64,000 nucleotides of DNA from NCBI RefSeq assembly GCF_042662625.1, contig NZ_JBHSXH010000015.1, positions 1,240,001 through 1,304,000 on the forward strand. The letters run 5' to 3'. The notes under the pieces are model-generated. The model saw only the letters and a list, made by a program, of their open reading frames with translations, made no database searches and was not told the DNA's origin. A program made the translations under genes and the position numbers. Positions 1-9,577 of the stretch are shown one piece after another. Source of the stretch: Halopelagius fulvigenes (GTDB taxonomy: Archaea; Halobacteriota; Halobacteria; Halobacteriales; Haloferacaceae). How positions within the stretch are numbered: the stretch's first letter is position 1; each line of letters begins with the position of its first letter.

Positions 1-297
1 CCCGGCGGGCGACTCGGCGCGCAGGAGGACGCCCCCGAGGGCGTCTACCGCGAGATAAAGGAGGAGACCGGTCTGGACGTGGACGTGTGCCGACCGGTCC
101 ACGCCATCTCGTGGCGCAACGACGACGACGACGGGCGGTTCGGCGTCTACTACCGCTGTCTCGCCCCCGAGACGGAGGTGTCGCTCAGCCACGAGCACAC
201 CGACTTCGACTGGATGTCGCCGCGGGACGCCGCCGAGCGTCTCAGCGACGCGCAGGGAAAGGCTGTTAGGCGCGCGCTGGAGGAACACGACCAGTGA
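1..297 (+). CDS. NUDIX hydrolase, 5'-truncated by the window edge
   Basis: Only the last 98 residues are visible, and the reading frame is open from base 1. A full NUDIX box lies near the visible N-terminus: a Gly, five residues, a Glu, seven residues, then REIKEETGL, which fits Gx5Ex7REUxEExGU. Such enzymes hydrolyse nucleoside diphosphates linked to another moiety, using Mg2+ held by the box glutamates. Substrate cannot be told from this fragment. The stop codon overlaps the GTG start of mutL by 4 nt (GTGA), so the two are probably co-transcribed and translationally coupled; a house-cleaning role beside a repair gene would make sense but is inference. Confidence 0.9.
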   Translation, partial: PGGRLGAQEDAPEGVYREIKEETGLDVDVCRPVHAISWRNDDDDGRFGVYYRCLAPETEVSLSHEHTDFDWMSPRDAAERLSDAQGKAVRRALEEHDQ

Positions 298-2648
298 GCG
301 ACAGAGAGACGGAGACGGACGGGGACGGCACCGACCGGACGGAGGCGGACGCCGAGGACGCGCCGACCATCACGGCCCTCGACGACCGCACGATTCGACA
401 GATAGCGGCCGGCGAGGTGGTCGAGCGTCCCGCCTCCGTCGTGAAGGAACTCGTCGAGAACAGCCTCGACGCGGGCGCGAGTCGCGTCTCCGTCGCGGTG
501 GACGCCGGCGGCACCGAGGGCGTCCGCGTCCGCGACGACGGGCGCGGCATGACCGAATCGGAGGTGCAACTCGCCGTCGAGGAGCACACGACGAGCAAGA
601 TAACCGACATCGGCGACTTGGAGTCCGGCGTCGGCACCTTGGGCTTCCGCGGCGAGGCGTTGCACACGATCACGGCCGTCTCGCGGACGACCGTCCGGAC
701 GAAACCGCAGGGCGGCGAGGCGGGGACGGAACTCCGCGTCGAAGGCGGCGAGGTGACCGACGTGCGCCCGGCGGGGTGCCCGGAGGGAACCGTCGTCGAA
801 GTCAAGGACCTGTTCTACAACACGCCCGCGCGGCGGAAGTTCCTGAAGACGACGGCGACGGAGTTCGACCACGTCAACACCGTCGTCACCCACTACGCGT
901 TGGCGAACCCCGACGTGGCCATCTCCTTGGAACACGACGACAGGGAGGTGTTCGCCACCGAGGGGCGCGGGAGCCTCGAATCGACGATTCTCTCCGTGTA
1001 CGGCCGCGAAGTCGCGGAGTCGATGATCCGCGTCGACCACGAACCCGAGGCGGAGCCGATAGCGTCGGTGTCGGGACTCGTCAGTCACCCCGAGACGACC
1101 CGGAGCACGCGCGAGTACCTCTCGACGTTCGTCAACGGCCGGTACGTCACCGCGCGCGTCCTCCGCGAGTCCGTCCTCGACGCCTACGGCGGGCAACTCG
1201 CCTCCGACCGCTACCCCTTCGCGGTGCTGTTCGTGGACCTGCCCGCCGACGCGATAGACGTCAACGTCCACCCGCGGAAGATGGAGGTGCGCTTCGACGA
1301 CGAGAGCGCGGTGAGAGACGCCGTGGAGGAGGCCGTGAAGTCCGCGCTCTTAGAGGAGGGGCTGATTCGGACGTCCGCGCCGCGGGGGCGGTCCGCCCCG
1401 GACGAAACCGCCGTCTCGCCGGAGTCGCCGACCGAAGAGGTGACCGGCGGCGCGGGGCACAGCCCCCAACCCGAATCGTCGGGCGGGCGGACGACGCGTT
1501 CCCGTTCGCGTTCGCTCAGCGGGGGCGCCGGACGGTCGGCGCGCGCCGGCGAGGGCGCGGAACCCGAGTCCGCCGCGGGTGCGGCGGGGTCGAACGCGGA
1601 CGACGACTCGACGCAGACGTCGTTCGAGGGCGTCGCCGAGTCGGCGGACGGCACGGGAGACGGTCCGACCGGCGCGGACGACTCCCTCGACGCCGACGAC
1701 GACGGCGGATGGACCGCTTCGGCGGACCGCACCGCCGACTCCGCGGAGGCTTCGACGGCCGGTCGGACGGACCCGAACGACGACGACGCGTGGACCGTCT
1801 CGACCGGAACCTCCTCGAGCGGGGCAGGGCGGTCGAAGCGCGACTCCGGGCGCTCGGCGTCGTCGCCGGGGAGGGACGCCTCGCACTCGAACGCCAACCC
1901 GACCGGAGGGGACGATTCCAGCGCCGACCGGGGTCCGGCGACCCCCCGAACGGAGTTCGGCGGCGTCGAGGGGCCGACGGTGCAACGCGACTTGGACGGC
2001 GGCGAGGCGTCGCTGGAACCGGAGTTCGACAGACTGCCGTCGATGCGCGTCCTCGGCCAACTGCACGACACCTACATCGTCGCGGAGACGGCGGAGGGCC
2101 TCGTCCTCGTGGACCAACACGCCGCCGACGAACGGGTGAACTACGAGCAACTGCAGGCCGAACTGGACGGCGACGTGGCGACGCAGACGCTCGCGGACCC
2201 GGTGGAACTCGAACTGACTGCGCGGGAGGCGGCCCTGTTCTCCGAGTACCGCGACGCCCTCGCGGACGTGGGCTTCCGCGCCGAACGGACGGACGAGCGA
2301 ACCGTCGAGGTTCGGAGCGTCCCCGCGGTGTTCGCGTCGGCGTTGGACCCGGAACTGCTCCGCGACGCCCTGACGGCGTTCGTCGCCGAGGGCGACGACG
2401 GCGGGCGCAAGACGGTGGCGAGCGTGGCCGACGAACTGCTCGCCGACTTGGCGTGTTACCCCTCCGTGACGGGCAACACCTCGCTCACCGAGGGATCCGT
2501 CGTGGACCTCCTCTCGGCACTCGACGACTGCGAGAACCCCTACGCCTGCCCGCACGGGCGGCCGGTGGTCATCGAGTTCGACCGCGGGGAGATAGGCGAC
2601 CGCTTCGAGCGAGACTACCCCGGCCACGGCGGACGGCGGGCGGAGTAG
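294..2648 (+). CDS. mutL: DNA mismatch repair protein MutL
   Basis: 784 aa. The N-terminal GHKL ATPase is clear: KELVENSLDAG at about 51-61, DDGRGM at 81-86, and GFRGEA near 120. Residues about 350-590 are a long low-complexity acidic, Ser/Gly-rich linker, longer than in most bacterial MutL. The C-terminal dimerisation domain keeps the endonuclease motif DQHAxxExxxxE (Asp about 607) and CPHGRP (Cys about 752), so this is predicted to be a nicking MutL of the MutLalpha/PMS2 type, not the E. coli type that needs MutH. The start is a GTG overlapping the NUDIX stop. No mutS lies in the window. Confidence 0.97.
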   Translation: MSDRETETDGDGTDRTEADAEDAPTITALDDRTIRQIAAGEVVERPASVVKELVENSLDAGASRVSVAVDAGGTEGVRVRDDGRGMTESEVQLAVEEHTTSKITDIGDLESGVGTLGFRGEALHTITAVSRTTVRTKPQGGEAGTELRVEGGEVTDVRPAGCPEGTVVEVKDLFYNTPARRKFLKTTATEFDHVNTVVTHYALANPDVAISLEHDDREVFATEGRGSLESTILSVYGREVAESMIRVDHEPEAEPIASVSGLVSHPETTRSTREYLSTFVNGRYVTARVLRESVLDAYGGQLASDRYPFAVLFVDLPADAIDVNVHPRKMEVRFDDESAVRDAVEEAVKSALLEEGLIRTSAPRGRSAPDETAVSPESPTEEVTGGAGHSPQPESSGGRTTRSRSRSLSGGAGRSARAGEGAEPESAAGAAGSNADDDSTQTSFEGVAESADGTGDGPTGADDSLDADDDGGWTASADRTADSAEASTAGRTDPNDDDAWTVSTGTSSSGAGRSKRDSGRSASSPGRDASHSNANPTGGDDSSADRGPATPRTEFGGVEGPTVQRDLDGGEASLEPEFDRLPSMRVLGQLHDTYIVAETAEGLVLVDQHAADERVNYEQLQAELDGDVATQTLADPVELELTAREAALFSEYRDALADVGFRAERTDERTVEVRSVPAVFASALDPELLRDALTAFVAEGDDGGRKTVASVADELLADLACYPSVTGNTSLTEGSVVDLLSALDDCENPYACPHGRPVVIEFDRGEIGDRFERDYPGHGGRRAE

Positions 2649-2679
2649 TCCGCGCAGTCCGTCGAACAGACCTCCCGAA

Positions 2680-2687
2680 CTTATGTA
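2680..2687 (+). promoter_or_regulatory. TATA box of kdgK
   Basis: CTTATGTA lies 23-30 nt before the ATG at 2710. That is the spacing that puts the transcription start at or next to the A of the ATG, so the kdgK mRNA should be leaderless. It also argues against the in-frame upstream ATG at 2683, which would overlap the box. Confidence 0.6.
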
Positions 2688-2709
2688 CCGGTCCGATGAA
2701 CGGTGGTTT

Positions 2710-3672
2710 ATGAGCGACCTCGTCACGTTCGGGGAGACGATGCTTCGGTTGTCGCCGCCGCACGGCGAGCGACTGGAACGGACTCGCACACTCGACGTCC
2801 AAGCTGGCGGCGCGGAGAGTAACGTCGCGGTGGCCGCCGCGCGCCTCGGCGTGGACGCAGTGTGGCTGTCGAAGCTGCCGGACTCCTCGCTGGGCCGGCG
2901 CGTCGTCTCGGAACTGCGGAGTCACGGCGTCAGAACCGGTATCGTCTGGGACGACCCCGCCGAGTCGCGCATCGGCACCTACTACCTCGAACCCGGGACC
3001 GAACCCCGCGGCACCGACGTCATCTACGACCGGGCCGACGCCGCCGTGACGACGACGGTGCCGGAGGAACTCCCGCTAGGCGCGATTCGCAACTCCGATG
3101 TGTTCTACACCAGCGGAATCACGCCCGCCCTCTCGGAGACGCTGGCCGCCACGACGGAACGCGTCCTGGCCGCGGCGCAGGACGGCGAGTCCACGACGAC
3201 GGTGTTCGACCTGAACTACCGGTCGAAGCTCTGGTCGCCCGCGGAGGCGCGCGAGGAGTTCGAGTCGCTGTTCCCCGCCATCGACGTCCTCGTCGCGGCG
3301 GAACGCGACGTGCGGTCGGTCCTCGAACGCGAGGGCGACGCGCCCGAACTCGCCCGCGGACTCGCCGATGACTTCGGTTTCGAGACGGTGGTCGTCACCC
3401 GCGGGGAGAACGGGTCCGTCGCCCTCAACGAGGGGCAGGTGTTCGAACAGGACGTCTACCGCGCGGAGACGGTGGACGCCATCGGCACGGGCGACGCCTT
3501 CGTCGGCGGGTTCCTGGCGAAGCGACTCCACGGCGGCGGCGTGGGCGAAGCGCTCGAATACGGCTCCGCCGCCGCCTCGCTGAAACGCACCATCAACGGC
3601 GACTTAGCGGTCATCTCGCCGGAGGAGGTGGACGCCGTCGTCGAACACGAGGCCGGTGGGATCTCACGATGA
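2710..3672 (+). CDS. kdgK: 2-keto-3-deoxygluconate kinase (PfkB family)
   Basis: 320 aa ribokinase/PfkB-family sugar kinase. The family's substrate-end signature GGAESNVAVA is near residue 35, and the ATP/catalytic signature GTGDAFVGGF, with the catalytic Asp, is near residue 265. The N-terminus MSDLVTFGETMLRLSPP resembles KdgK1 of Haloferax volcanii as I remember it, so the substrate is probably 2-keto-3-deoxygluconate, phosphorylated to KDPG in the semi-phosphorylative Entner-Doudoroff pathway. The start at 2710 is preferred over an upstream in-frame ATG at 2683 because of the TATA box at 2680-2687. It is monocistronic; a T-rich stretch follows the stop. Confidence 0.88.
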   Translation: MSDLVTFGETMLRLSPPHGERLERTRTLDVQAGGAESNVAVAAARLGVDAVWLSKLPDSSLGRRVVSELRSHGVRTGIVWDDPAESRIGTYYLEPGTEPRGTDVIYDRADAAVTTTVPEELPLGAIRNSDVFYTSGITPALSETLAATTERVLAAAQDGESTTTVFDLNYRSKLWSPAEAREEFESLFPAIDVLVAAERDVRSVLEREGDAPELARGLADDFGFETVVVTRGENGSVALNEGQVFEQDVYRAETVDAIGTGDAFVGGFLAKRLHGGGVGEALEYGSAAASLKRTINGDLAVISPEEVDAVVEHEAGGISR

Positions 3673-3698
3673 ACCGGGATAAAGCCGGATTGTCGTGA

Positions 3699-3703
3699 TT
3701 TTT
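3699..3703 (+). terminator. oligo-T tract after kdgK
   Basis: A run of five T, then CAAAATTAAA, starts 27 nt after the kdgK stop in otherwise GC-rich DNA. Archaeal RNA polymerase terminates at such tracts without needing a hairpin. It is short, so the call is tentative. Confidence 0.3.
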
Positions 3704-3788
3704 CAAAATTAAACGCCGCCTTCCCTAAACTCGTAAAAACATATGTCGTAAATAATATCAACTAGTGACGATTGTTCGTCGAGACGCA

Positions 3789-5057
3789 ATGAAACGCGTA
3801 GCAGTGGTGTTGGCAGCGATGCTCGTCGCCGCCGCAGTTGCGCCCGCCGCGGGCGCGGCGACGGCGACCGAAGCACGGGAGAGTTTGGCGTCGGCGTACG
3901 CCGGGACGCACGTCGCCTTCGACACCGAGTCGAACGCGGTGACGAACTACACTGTGAACGGCGCGGTGATGATGGATTCGCTCCGCGTCGAAGCCGCAAG
4001 CGGGTCCGAATCGTCCGGTAGCGCCGGTCTCGACGCGGACGTCTCGCTCTCGTCGGCGGCGAATATCGGCGGAAGCGCCGTCTCCGTGACGGCGAGTGCG
4101 GAGACGAACGCCACCGTCGAAACCGAAAGCGGCGCGACCCTCCGGGCGCACGACAACCCGAAGGGGAGCCTCGTGGTCCGGAGCGGTAACGGGACGCAGG
4201 TCGTCCGCGCGAACGTGAGCGACGACGCGACGGCGTCCGCCGAGGGCGACTCCCGCGTCGTCGTCGAACGCGAGAACGCGATGGGCGTCTTCATCGCCGT
4301 CGGGAACGCCTCGGTGAACGTCACCGACTCCGGCGACGTGAGCGCACGGGTCGAAGAGGACGGTCGCGTCGTCTTCCGCGCGTACGCCGGAGAGCGCTCC
4401 GAGAGCGACGAACGTGCCGAAGCGTTCATCGCCGACGGAACCGCGACGGCGCAGGTGTACGTCGACGAGCGGAACGGTTCCCGGACGACCGACGTGGTGA
4501 ACTACGATTCGAACACCACCGTCGAGTTCGAGGAGAGTTCCGACGGGAACGTCACCATGACCGTCGAACGGCCCGTCCACAACGGCACCGTGGTGCTCAC
4601 CAGCGTCTCCGACGCCGTAGTGAACTCCGCGGGCGGCCTGAACGTCTCCGTCGACGGCGAGGCGGCCGCGGAAGCCTCCTCGTACGCGGAACTGACGTCC
4701 GCCGCCGACGGCGGCGACCGGTCGGCGTTCCTCGTCGCGAACGAGTCCGCCGACGCCGGCGCGGAGGCGCAGACCGACGTGTACGTGGCGATCAACCACT
4801 TCTCCGAGCGAACCGTGACGGTGCAGTCGGAGAACGGGACGACCGAGACGGCCACCGAAACGTCGAACGAGACGGCCGACGCCGCGGCTACGGACGAATC
4901 GAGCGAGACGACCGAGGCGTCCGACGCGACCGGATCGTCCCACGCCTCCGAGACCGGCCACGGTGAGGAGACGTCGTCCACGTCCGCGCCCGGGTTCGGC
5001 GCGGTGGTCTCCGTCGTCGCACTCCTCGGTGCGGCCCTCGCCGCCCTCCGCCGGTAA
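3789..5057 (+). CDS. Secreted PGF-CTERM surface glycoprotein, function unknown
   Basis: 422 aa from the ATG at 3789. An in-frame GTG at 3765 would place nine residues ahead of a good signal peptide (MKRVAVVLAAML... AAGAA), so it is rejected. The body is acidic and Ser/Thr/Asn-rich with many NxS/T sequons, so heavy N-glycosylation is expected. The tail has a Ser/Thr/Glu-rich stalk, then PGFGAVVSVVALLGAALAAL and an Arg pair, a PGF-CTERM signal. Such tails are removed by archaeosortase ArtA and the protein is lipid-anchored to the membrane. No enzymatic domain is recognised. It could be an adhesin or S-layer-associated protein. An AT-rich promoter region precedes it (about 3720-3762). Confidence 0.85.
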   Translation: MKRVAVVLAAMLVAAAVAPAAGAATATEARESLASAYAGTHVAFDTESNAVTNYTVNGAVMMDSLRVEAASGSESSGSAGLDADVSLSSAANIGGSAVSVTASAETNATVETESGATLRAHDNPKGSLVVRSGNGTQVVRANVSDDATASAEGDSRVVVERENAMGVFIAVGNASVNVTDSGDVSARVEEDGRVVFRAYAGERSESDERAEAFIADGTATAQVYVDERNGSRTTDVVNYDSNTTVEFEESSDGNVTMTVERPVHNGTVVLTSVSDAVVNSAGGLNVSVDGEAAAEASSYAELTSAADGGDRSAFLVANESADAGAEAQTDVYVAINHFSERTVTVQSENGTTETATETSNETADAAATDESSETTEASDATGSSHASETGHGEETSSTSAPGFGAVVSVVALLGAALAALRR

Positions 5058-5123
5058 CGTCCGCGCGGTACCCGGAGCGTAGAGACACTCGGAGTCGCGG
5101 CGAACCGCCCGGAGGGTCGGACC

Positions 5124-5182
5124 CTCCCGAACCGCTATCCGTTCTTTCGAACGCCCCCGTTCTCCCGAACCACTATCCGTTC
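5124..5182 (+). repeat. Tandem copies of a 21-bp promoter-like segment
   Basis: Two 21-bp direct repeats at 5124-5144 and 5162-5182 differ at one base (CCGCTATCCG versus CCACTATCCG), with a period of 38 bp. The CTATCC of the second copy is about 27 nt before the ATG at 5201, where a TATA box is expected. The first copy sits one promoter length upstream. This looks like a duplicated core promoter. Confidence 0.6.
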
Positions 5183-5200
5183 GCGCGCCTCTGTGTCGGT

Positions 5201-6610
5201 ATGACACACGTACTCGTCGTGGGCGCGTACGGAAGTGCGGGCGTCGCCGCCGCGGAGGGGTTGCTCGACGCGGTGGGCGAGGACATCGACCGCCTGACGC
5301 TGGTCGACGACGGCGAACCGGGCGGCGGACTCTGCATCCTCCGCGGGTGCATGCCGTCGAAGGAGGTGCTCTCGGCGGCGGAACACAGGTATCAGGCGCG
5401 GCACGACGACAGACTCGTCGGCGACCCCCCCGAGATGGACCTCGAACGGATCGTCGCGCGGAAGGACGAACACGTCTCGGACTTCGCGGCGCACCGCCGG
5501 GGTGCCGTTCACGAGATGGCGGAGCGTCCCGGCGTGGAGTTCCGCCACGAACGCGCCGAGTTCGTCGGCGAGCGGACGATTCGCGTCGGCGACGACAGCG
5601 TCGAGGCGGACTACGTCGTCGTCGCCACGGGCTCTGAACCGGACGTGGCGGACATCCCCGGCATGGACGAGGTGGAGTTCTACGGGAGCGCGGACACGCT
5701 GGACGCGACGGAGTTGCCCGACTCCGCCGTCGTGATGGGGTTCGGCTTCGTCGGACTGGAACTCGTGCCGTACCTCGCGGAGGCGGGGGTGGACGTCACC
5801 GTAATCGAACACGACGAACGGCCGTTGGACGAGGCGGACCCCGCCTTCGGCGAGGAGATGCTCTCTCTGTACCGCGAGGAGTTCGGCGTCGAAATCCTGA
5901 CCGAGACGTACGAACGGCGGGTCGAACCGACCGACTCGGGCGTCCGGTTGCACGTCGAGGGTGCCGACGGCGACCGGTCCGCCGTGGACGCCGAGGGGTT
6001 GTTCTGCTTCACGGGGCGACGGCCGAACGTGCGGGGACTCGGGCTCGAACGGGCGGGCATCTCCGTCGGACCGAAGCGGGTTGCCGAGACGATGCGGTCG
6101 GTGGACGACCCGCGCGTGTTCGTCCCGGGCGACGCGAACGGCAAAGAGCCCATCCTCCACGTCGCGAAGGAGCAGGGGTACCTCACCGCCGAGAACGTCC
6201 TCGCGGACCTTCGCGGGGATGAACTCCGGGCGTACGAGAACGTCCACCACCACGTCGTCTTCTCCGGGGCGTCCGTCTACCCGTACGCCCGCGTCGGCCA
6301 CTCGGAGGCGTCCGCAGAGGCGGCGGGCCTCGACTACGTGGTCGCACACAGGGAGGCGTCCGACGACGGCGTGTTCAAGACGAAAGCCACGCCGCGCGGA
6401 CGGGCGACGCTCGTGGCGGGGACCGACGGCACGGTTCTCGGCTATCAGGGGTTGCACTACCACGCGGACGTGATGGCCAAGACGATGCAGGTGGTGGTCG
6501 AACGCGGGATGGACGTGCGGACGGTCCCCGACAGGGCGTACCACCCGACGACGCCCGAGATTCTCGACGGCCTCGTCCGACGGGCGGCCGAGAAGGTAGA
6601 GCGGGCGTGA
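5201..6610 (+). CDS. FAD-dependent pyridine nucleotide-disulfide oxidoreductase
   Basis: 469 aa, the size of class I flavoprotein disulfide reductases (dihydrolipoamide dehydrogenase, mercuric reductase). The redox-active pair is in GGGLCILRGCMPSK (Cys45 and Cys50). A second Rossmann motif, GFGFVGLELVPYL, binds NAD(P)H. PGDANGKEPILHVA resembles the FAD-binding segment, and the C-terminal dimerisation domain carries YHPTTPEIL, whose His and Glu form the catalytic dyad. The first dinucleotide motif reads GAYGSAG, not GxGxxG, a mild deviation. No lipoamide acyltransferase genes are nearby, so it is not tied to a 2-oxoacid dehydrogenase complex; substrate is unknown. Confidence 0.88.
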   Translation: MTHVLVVGAYGSAGVAAAEGLLDAVGEDIDRLTLVDDGEPGGGLCILRGCMPSKEVLSAAEHRYQARHDDRLVGDPPEMDLERIVARKDEHVSDFAAHRRGAVHEMAERPGVEFRHERAEFVGERTIRVGDDSVEADYVVVATGSEPDVADIPGMDEVEFYGSADTLDATELPDSAVVMGFGFVGLELVPYLAEAGVDVTVIEHDERPLDEADPAFGEEMLSLYREEFGVEILTETYERRVEPTDSGVRLHVEGADGDRSAVDAEGLFCFTGRRPNVRGLGLERAGISVGPKRVAETMRSVDDPRVFVPGDANGKEPILHVAKEQGYLTAENVLADLRGDELRAYENVHHHVVFSGASVYPYARVGHSEASAEAAGLDYVVAHREASDDGVFKTKATPRGRATLVAGTDGTVLGYQGLHYHADVMAKTMQVVVERGMDVRTVPDRAYHPTTPEILDGLVRRAAEKVERA

Positions 6611-6632
6611 ACGCCGGCGCGCCGTCCGGCGT

Positions 6633-7841
6633 TCAGACGTCCGGGCCCGCGCCGCCGACGGCGACGGAGTCCCCGTCGGTCCCGTCGCCGTCGGGCGTCG
6701 GCGCGGCGTAGCCGTCGGACGCGAAGCGGTCCCCGGGCGGGCGCGGGAGCGACACGGTGACGGCCGTTCCGACCGACCGCTCCTCGAAGTCGAGTCGGCC
6801 GCCGGACTCGGCGACGACCCACCGGACGAACCAGAGGCCGAGGCCGCTGGAGTGGCTGAGCGGCGTCTCGACGCCCGAATCGAGGACGGCGAGTTCCGCC
6901 TCGGGGATGCCGGGGCCGTCGTCGGCGACGCGCAGGACGACCGCGTCCGGGCGGACGGTCACGCGGACGGAGACGAGGGGCTCCGGGGAGGGGTTGTGGA
7001 CGACGGCGTTCTCCACCAGGTCGTCCACCATCGCGTCGAGGAGGGGGACGGTGGAGACGTGCGCCTCCTCGGGAAGGTCGGCAGCGACGGCGGCCTCCGG
7101 GTGATCCACCCGAAGGGCGTCGAGTCTGTTGCGGACGACCGCCGCGAGGTCCGACCGCATCGAGGAGACGTCCTCGTTCTCCGCGAGCAACTGTTCGAGT
7201 TGGCGGGCCTTCTCGCTCAGGTGGAGAATCTCCTCGGACTTCCGTTCGATGACGGCGGCGCGGCGTCGGGCGTCGGCCCCCTCGGCCTCGCCCGCGGCGA
7301 TGAGCGAGGCGTACCCTTGGACGACGTTCACCTCGTTGCGCAAGTCGTGGCGGAGGACGCGGTTCAGGACGTGAAGCCGTTGGCTCAACCACTCCGCGCG
7401 GCGTCGCTCGGACCGCAGGCGCGCCGCGGTTCGGGCCGCGCGCGCGTCGTAGACGCCGACGAGGAGTCCGACGAACGCGCCGCCGGTCGCCGCGTTGGCG
7501 ACGAGGAACCACCACCGTTCGAGGGCGATTCCCTCGGCGCGGAGGTACAGCACCGTGAGGACGCCGAGAGCGCCGACGGCGGCGACGGCGGCGAGCGTCC
7601 AGCGGACGAGGTGGGCGACGTAGTCGCGGCCCAAGCCGGTTCGGAGGAGCCACCCCGTCGCGAGGAGGAACGTCGCCGACGCGACGAGGGGGCCGAGCGC
7701 GGCGAAGAGGAGCGACGCGTAGCCGTGCGTCTCCCCCCGCACGTCGCCGGCGAGGTGGACGACGTGGACGAGGCTCAGAGCGCCCCCGACGGCCCAGAGT
7801 ACCGCCGGGCCGTACCGCGAGAGTCGGGGGGTCGTCGCCAT
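6633..7841 (-). CDS. Membrane sensor histidine kinase
   Basis: 402 aa from the ATG at 7841; a longer frame to 7925 adds a basic stretch typical of non-coding DNA. The N-terminal about 140 residues contain several hydrophobic segments, followed by a linker rich in Arg/Glu (coiled coil). The dimerisation/phosphoacceptor helix reads LRHDLRNEVNVVQGY, with His in the RHDLRN motif typical of haloarchaeal kinases. The HATPase_c domain has an N box (DLVENAVVHN), a G1 box (DDGPGIP) and a GLGLWFV G2 box. No response regulator is adjacent, so the partner is encoded elsewhere. It is convergent with the upstream reductase, 22 bp apart. Confidence 0.88.
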   Translation of the reverse strand: MATTPRLSRYGPAVLWAVGGALSLVHVVHLAGDVRGETHGYASLLFAALGPLVASATFLLATGWLLRTGLGRDYVAHLVRWTLAAVAAVGALGVLTVLYLRAEGIALERWWFLVANAATGGAFVGLLVGVYDARAARTAARLRSERRRAEWLSQRLHVLNRVLRHDLRNEVNVVQGYASLIAAGEAEGADARRRAAVIERKSEEILHLSEKARQLEQLLAENEDVSSMRSDLAAVVRNRLDALRVDHPEAAVAADLPEEAHVSTVPLLDAMVDDLVENAVVHNPSPEPLVSVRVTVRPDAVVLRVADDGPGIPEAELAVLDSGVETPLSHSSGLGLWFVRWVVAESGGRLDFEERSVGTAVTVSLPRPPGDRFASDGYAAPTPDGDGTDGDSVAVGGAGPDV

Positions 7842-7993
7842 TCTACCCCATCTGTTCGTTCCCGTCGCATTAGGGTTTCGTCGCGGCGAAGGCGTCGCGG
7901 ACAGGTGCGAGGTACCACGACCCACGAGAGCGAATACCCATGGGACATTCTACCGACGAATACAAATGCGCCACCCGCATATTCGGCCTGAAT

Positions 7994-9472
7994 ATGGCGA
8001 CATTATCGTTCGAACCGCTGACGTACGAAGACATTCCCGAGGACGAGCGACCGACGCTCGGGCAGGCGCTCGTCCCCATCGTCGGGATGCTCGTCTTCCT
8101 GAGCGTCGGCGCGATTATGCTCGACCTCGACCCGCAGATACCGCTCCTGTTCGGTATCGCGCTGACCGGCCTGGTGGGTCGGTACTGGCTCGGGAAGTCG
8201 TGGCAGTCGATGTACGAGGGCATCGCCGACGGGCTCCTGATGGGGATGCAGGCGATCCTCATCATCTTCGTCATCTACATGCTCATCTCCACGTGGACGG
8301 GCGCGGGCACCATCCCCTCTCTCATCTACTACGGGTTGGAGCTGCTCACGCCGAGGGTGTTCCTGCCGATAGCGACGCTCTTGGCCGCCGGCGTCGCGTT
8401 CGCCATCGGGTCGTCGTGGACGACGGCGGGGACGCTCGGCGTCGCGTTCATCGGCATCGGCGCGGGCCTCGGCGTGCCCGAACCGATGACGGCGGGTGCG
8501 GTCCTCACGGGCGCGTACACCGGCGACAAGATATCGCCGCTGTCGGACACGACGAACCTCGCGGCGGCGGTGACGAACACCGACCTGATGACCCACGTTC
8601 GGACGATGCGCGTCGGGACGGGCATCGCGCTCGTCATCTCCTTGGTGCTTTACACCTACCTCGGATTCTCCGCGACGGGCAGCATCCCGCCGGGCCGAAT
8701 CGAGACCATCCAGTCGGCCATCGCGAACAGTTACGTCGTCTCGCCCGTGACGTTCGCGCCCCTCGTGTTGACGTTCGCGCTGGCGCTCCGCGGCTATCCG
8801 GCGCTGCCGGCCATCACGTCCGGCGTCTTCGCGGGCATCGCGACGCAGATTCTCGTACAGGAACCGCTCACCTCGGAGGGACTGGTCGCGGCGATGGACG
8901 TCGCGCAGTCCGGAACGACCGTCGAGACGGGCGTCACCCTCGTCAACGACCTGTTGGCGACGGGCGGCCTCGTCGGGTCGGCGTGGACGATCACCGTCGT
9001 CATCTCGGCGCTCGCGCTCGGCGGCATCCTCGAACGGACGGGCATCCTCGCGGTCATCGCCTACCGCATCGGGCAGTCGATAAACAGCGTCGGCGGACTC
9101 ACCGCGGGGACGGCGCTGTCGGCGTTCGGGATGAACGTCCTCGCCGCCGAGCAGTACATGTCCATCGTCGTCCCGGGGATGAGCCTCCGCGGCCTCTACG
9201 ACGACTTCGACCTGGACAGCCGGAACCTCTCGCGGGCCGTCGAAGCCGCCGGGACGACGACGAGCGCGCTCGTCCCGTGGAACGCGGGCGGGGTGTACAT
9301 GGCGACGGTGCTCGGCGTGCCGACGCTGGAGTACGCGCCGTACTACTTCCTCGGCTTCCTCTCGCCCGCCATCCTCATCGTCATGGGCGTCACCGGATGG
9401 CGCATCACGAAGCAGAGCGAGGACACGACGGCGGGCATCAAGGGTGCGGTCGAGTCGCTGAGCGACGACTGA
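7994..9472 (+). CDS. nhaC: Na+/H+ antiporter, NhaC family
   Basis: 492 aa polytopic membrane protein with about 10-12 hydrophobic segments. The conserved NhaC-type region GSSWTTAGTLG ... GAYTGDKISPLSDTTNLAAA is intact (about residues 136-195). It should exchange cytosolic Na+ for H+, relevant to salt homeostasis; some relatives move malate/lactate instead. I chose the ATG at 7994 over an in-frame ATG at 7940 because AATACAAAT at about 7956-7964 sits about 30 nt upstream, giving a leaderless transcript. It is divergent from the histidine kinase, with the shared promoter region at 7842-7993. Confidence 0.88.
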   Translation: MATLSFEPLTYEDIPEDERPTLGQALVPIVGMLVFLSVGAIMLDLDPQIPLLFGIALTGLVGRYWLGKSWQSMYEGIADGLLMGMQAILIIFVIYMLISTWTGAGTIPSLIYYGLELLTPRVFLPIATLLAAGVAFAIGSSWTTAGTLGVAFIGIGAGLGVPEPMTAGAVLTGAYTGDKISPLSDTTNLAAAVTNTDLMTHVRTMRVGTGIALVISLVLYTYLGFSATGSIPPGRIETIQSAIANSYVVSPVTFAPLVLTFALALRGYPALPAITSGVFAGIATQILVQEPLTSEGLVAAMDVAQSGTTVETGVTLVNDLLATGGLVGSAWTITVVISALALGGILERTGILAVIAYRIGQSINSVGGLTAGTALSAFGMNVLAAEQYMSIVVPGMSLRGLYDDFDLDSRNLSRAVEAAGTTTSALVPWNAGGVYMATVLGVPTLEYAPYYFLGFLSPAILIVMGVTGWRITKQSEDTTAGIKGAVESLSDD

Positions 9473-9577
9473 CGACCGACCCCCTCGGACGCTCTCTTCG
9501 CCTTTTCGACCCCCGAACGGCGCGGGACCGAACGCGCTCGGGGAGCGGTTCATGTGTCTACGGTGCGAACGACTCGC

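Noticed and set aside
776..2713. Long + strand frame overlapping mutL (645 codons)
   Set aside because: Arg/Pro-rich product from the alternate frame of a GC-rich gene. MutL motifs span the same DNA in the other frame.
5135..6544. 469-codon antisense frame opposite the oxidoreductase
   Set aside because: His/Arg/Val-rich with no motif. The + strand carries a full set of disulfide-reductase motifs.
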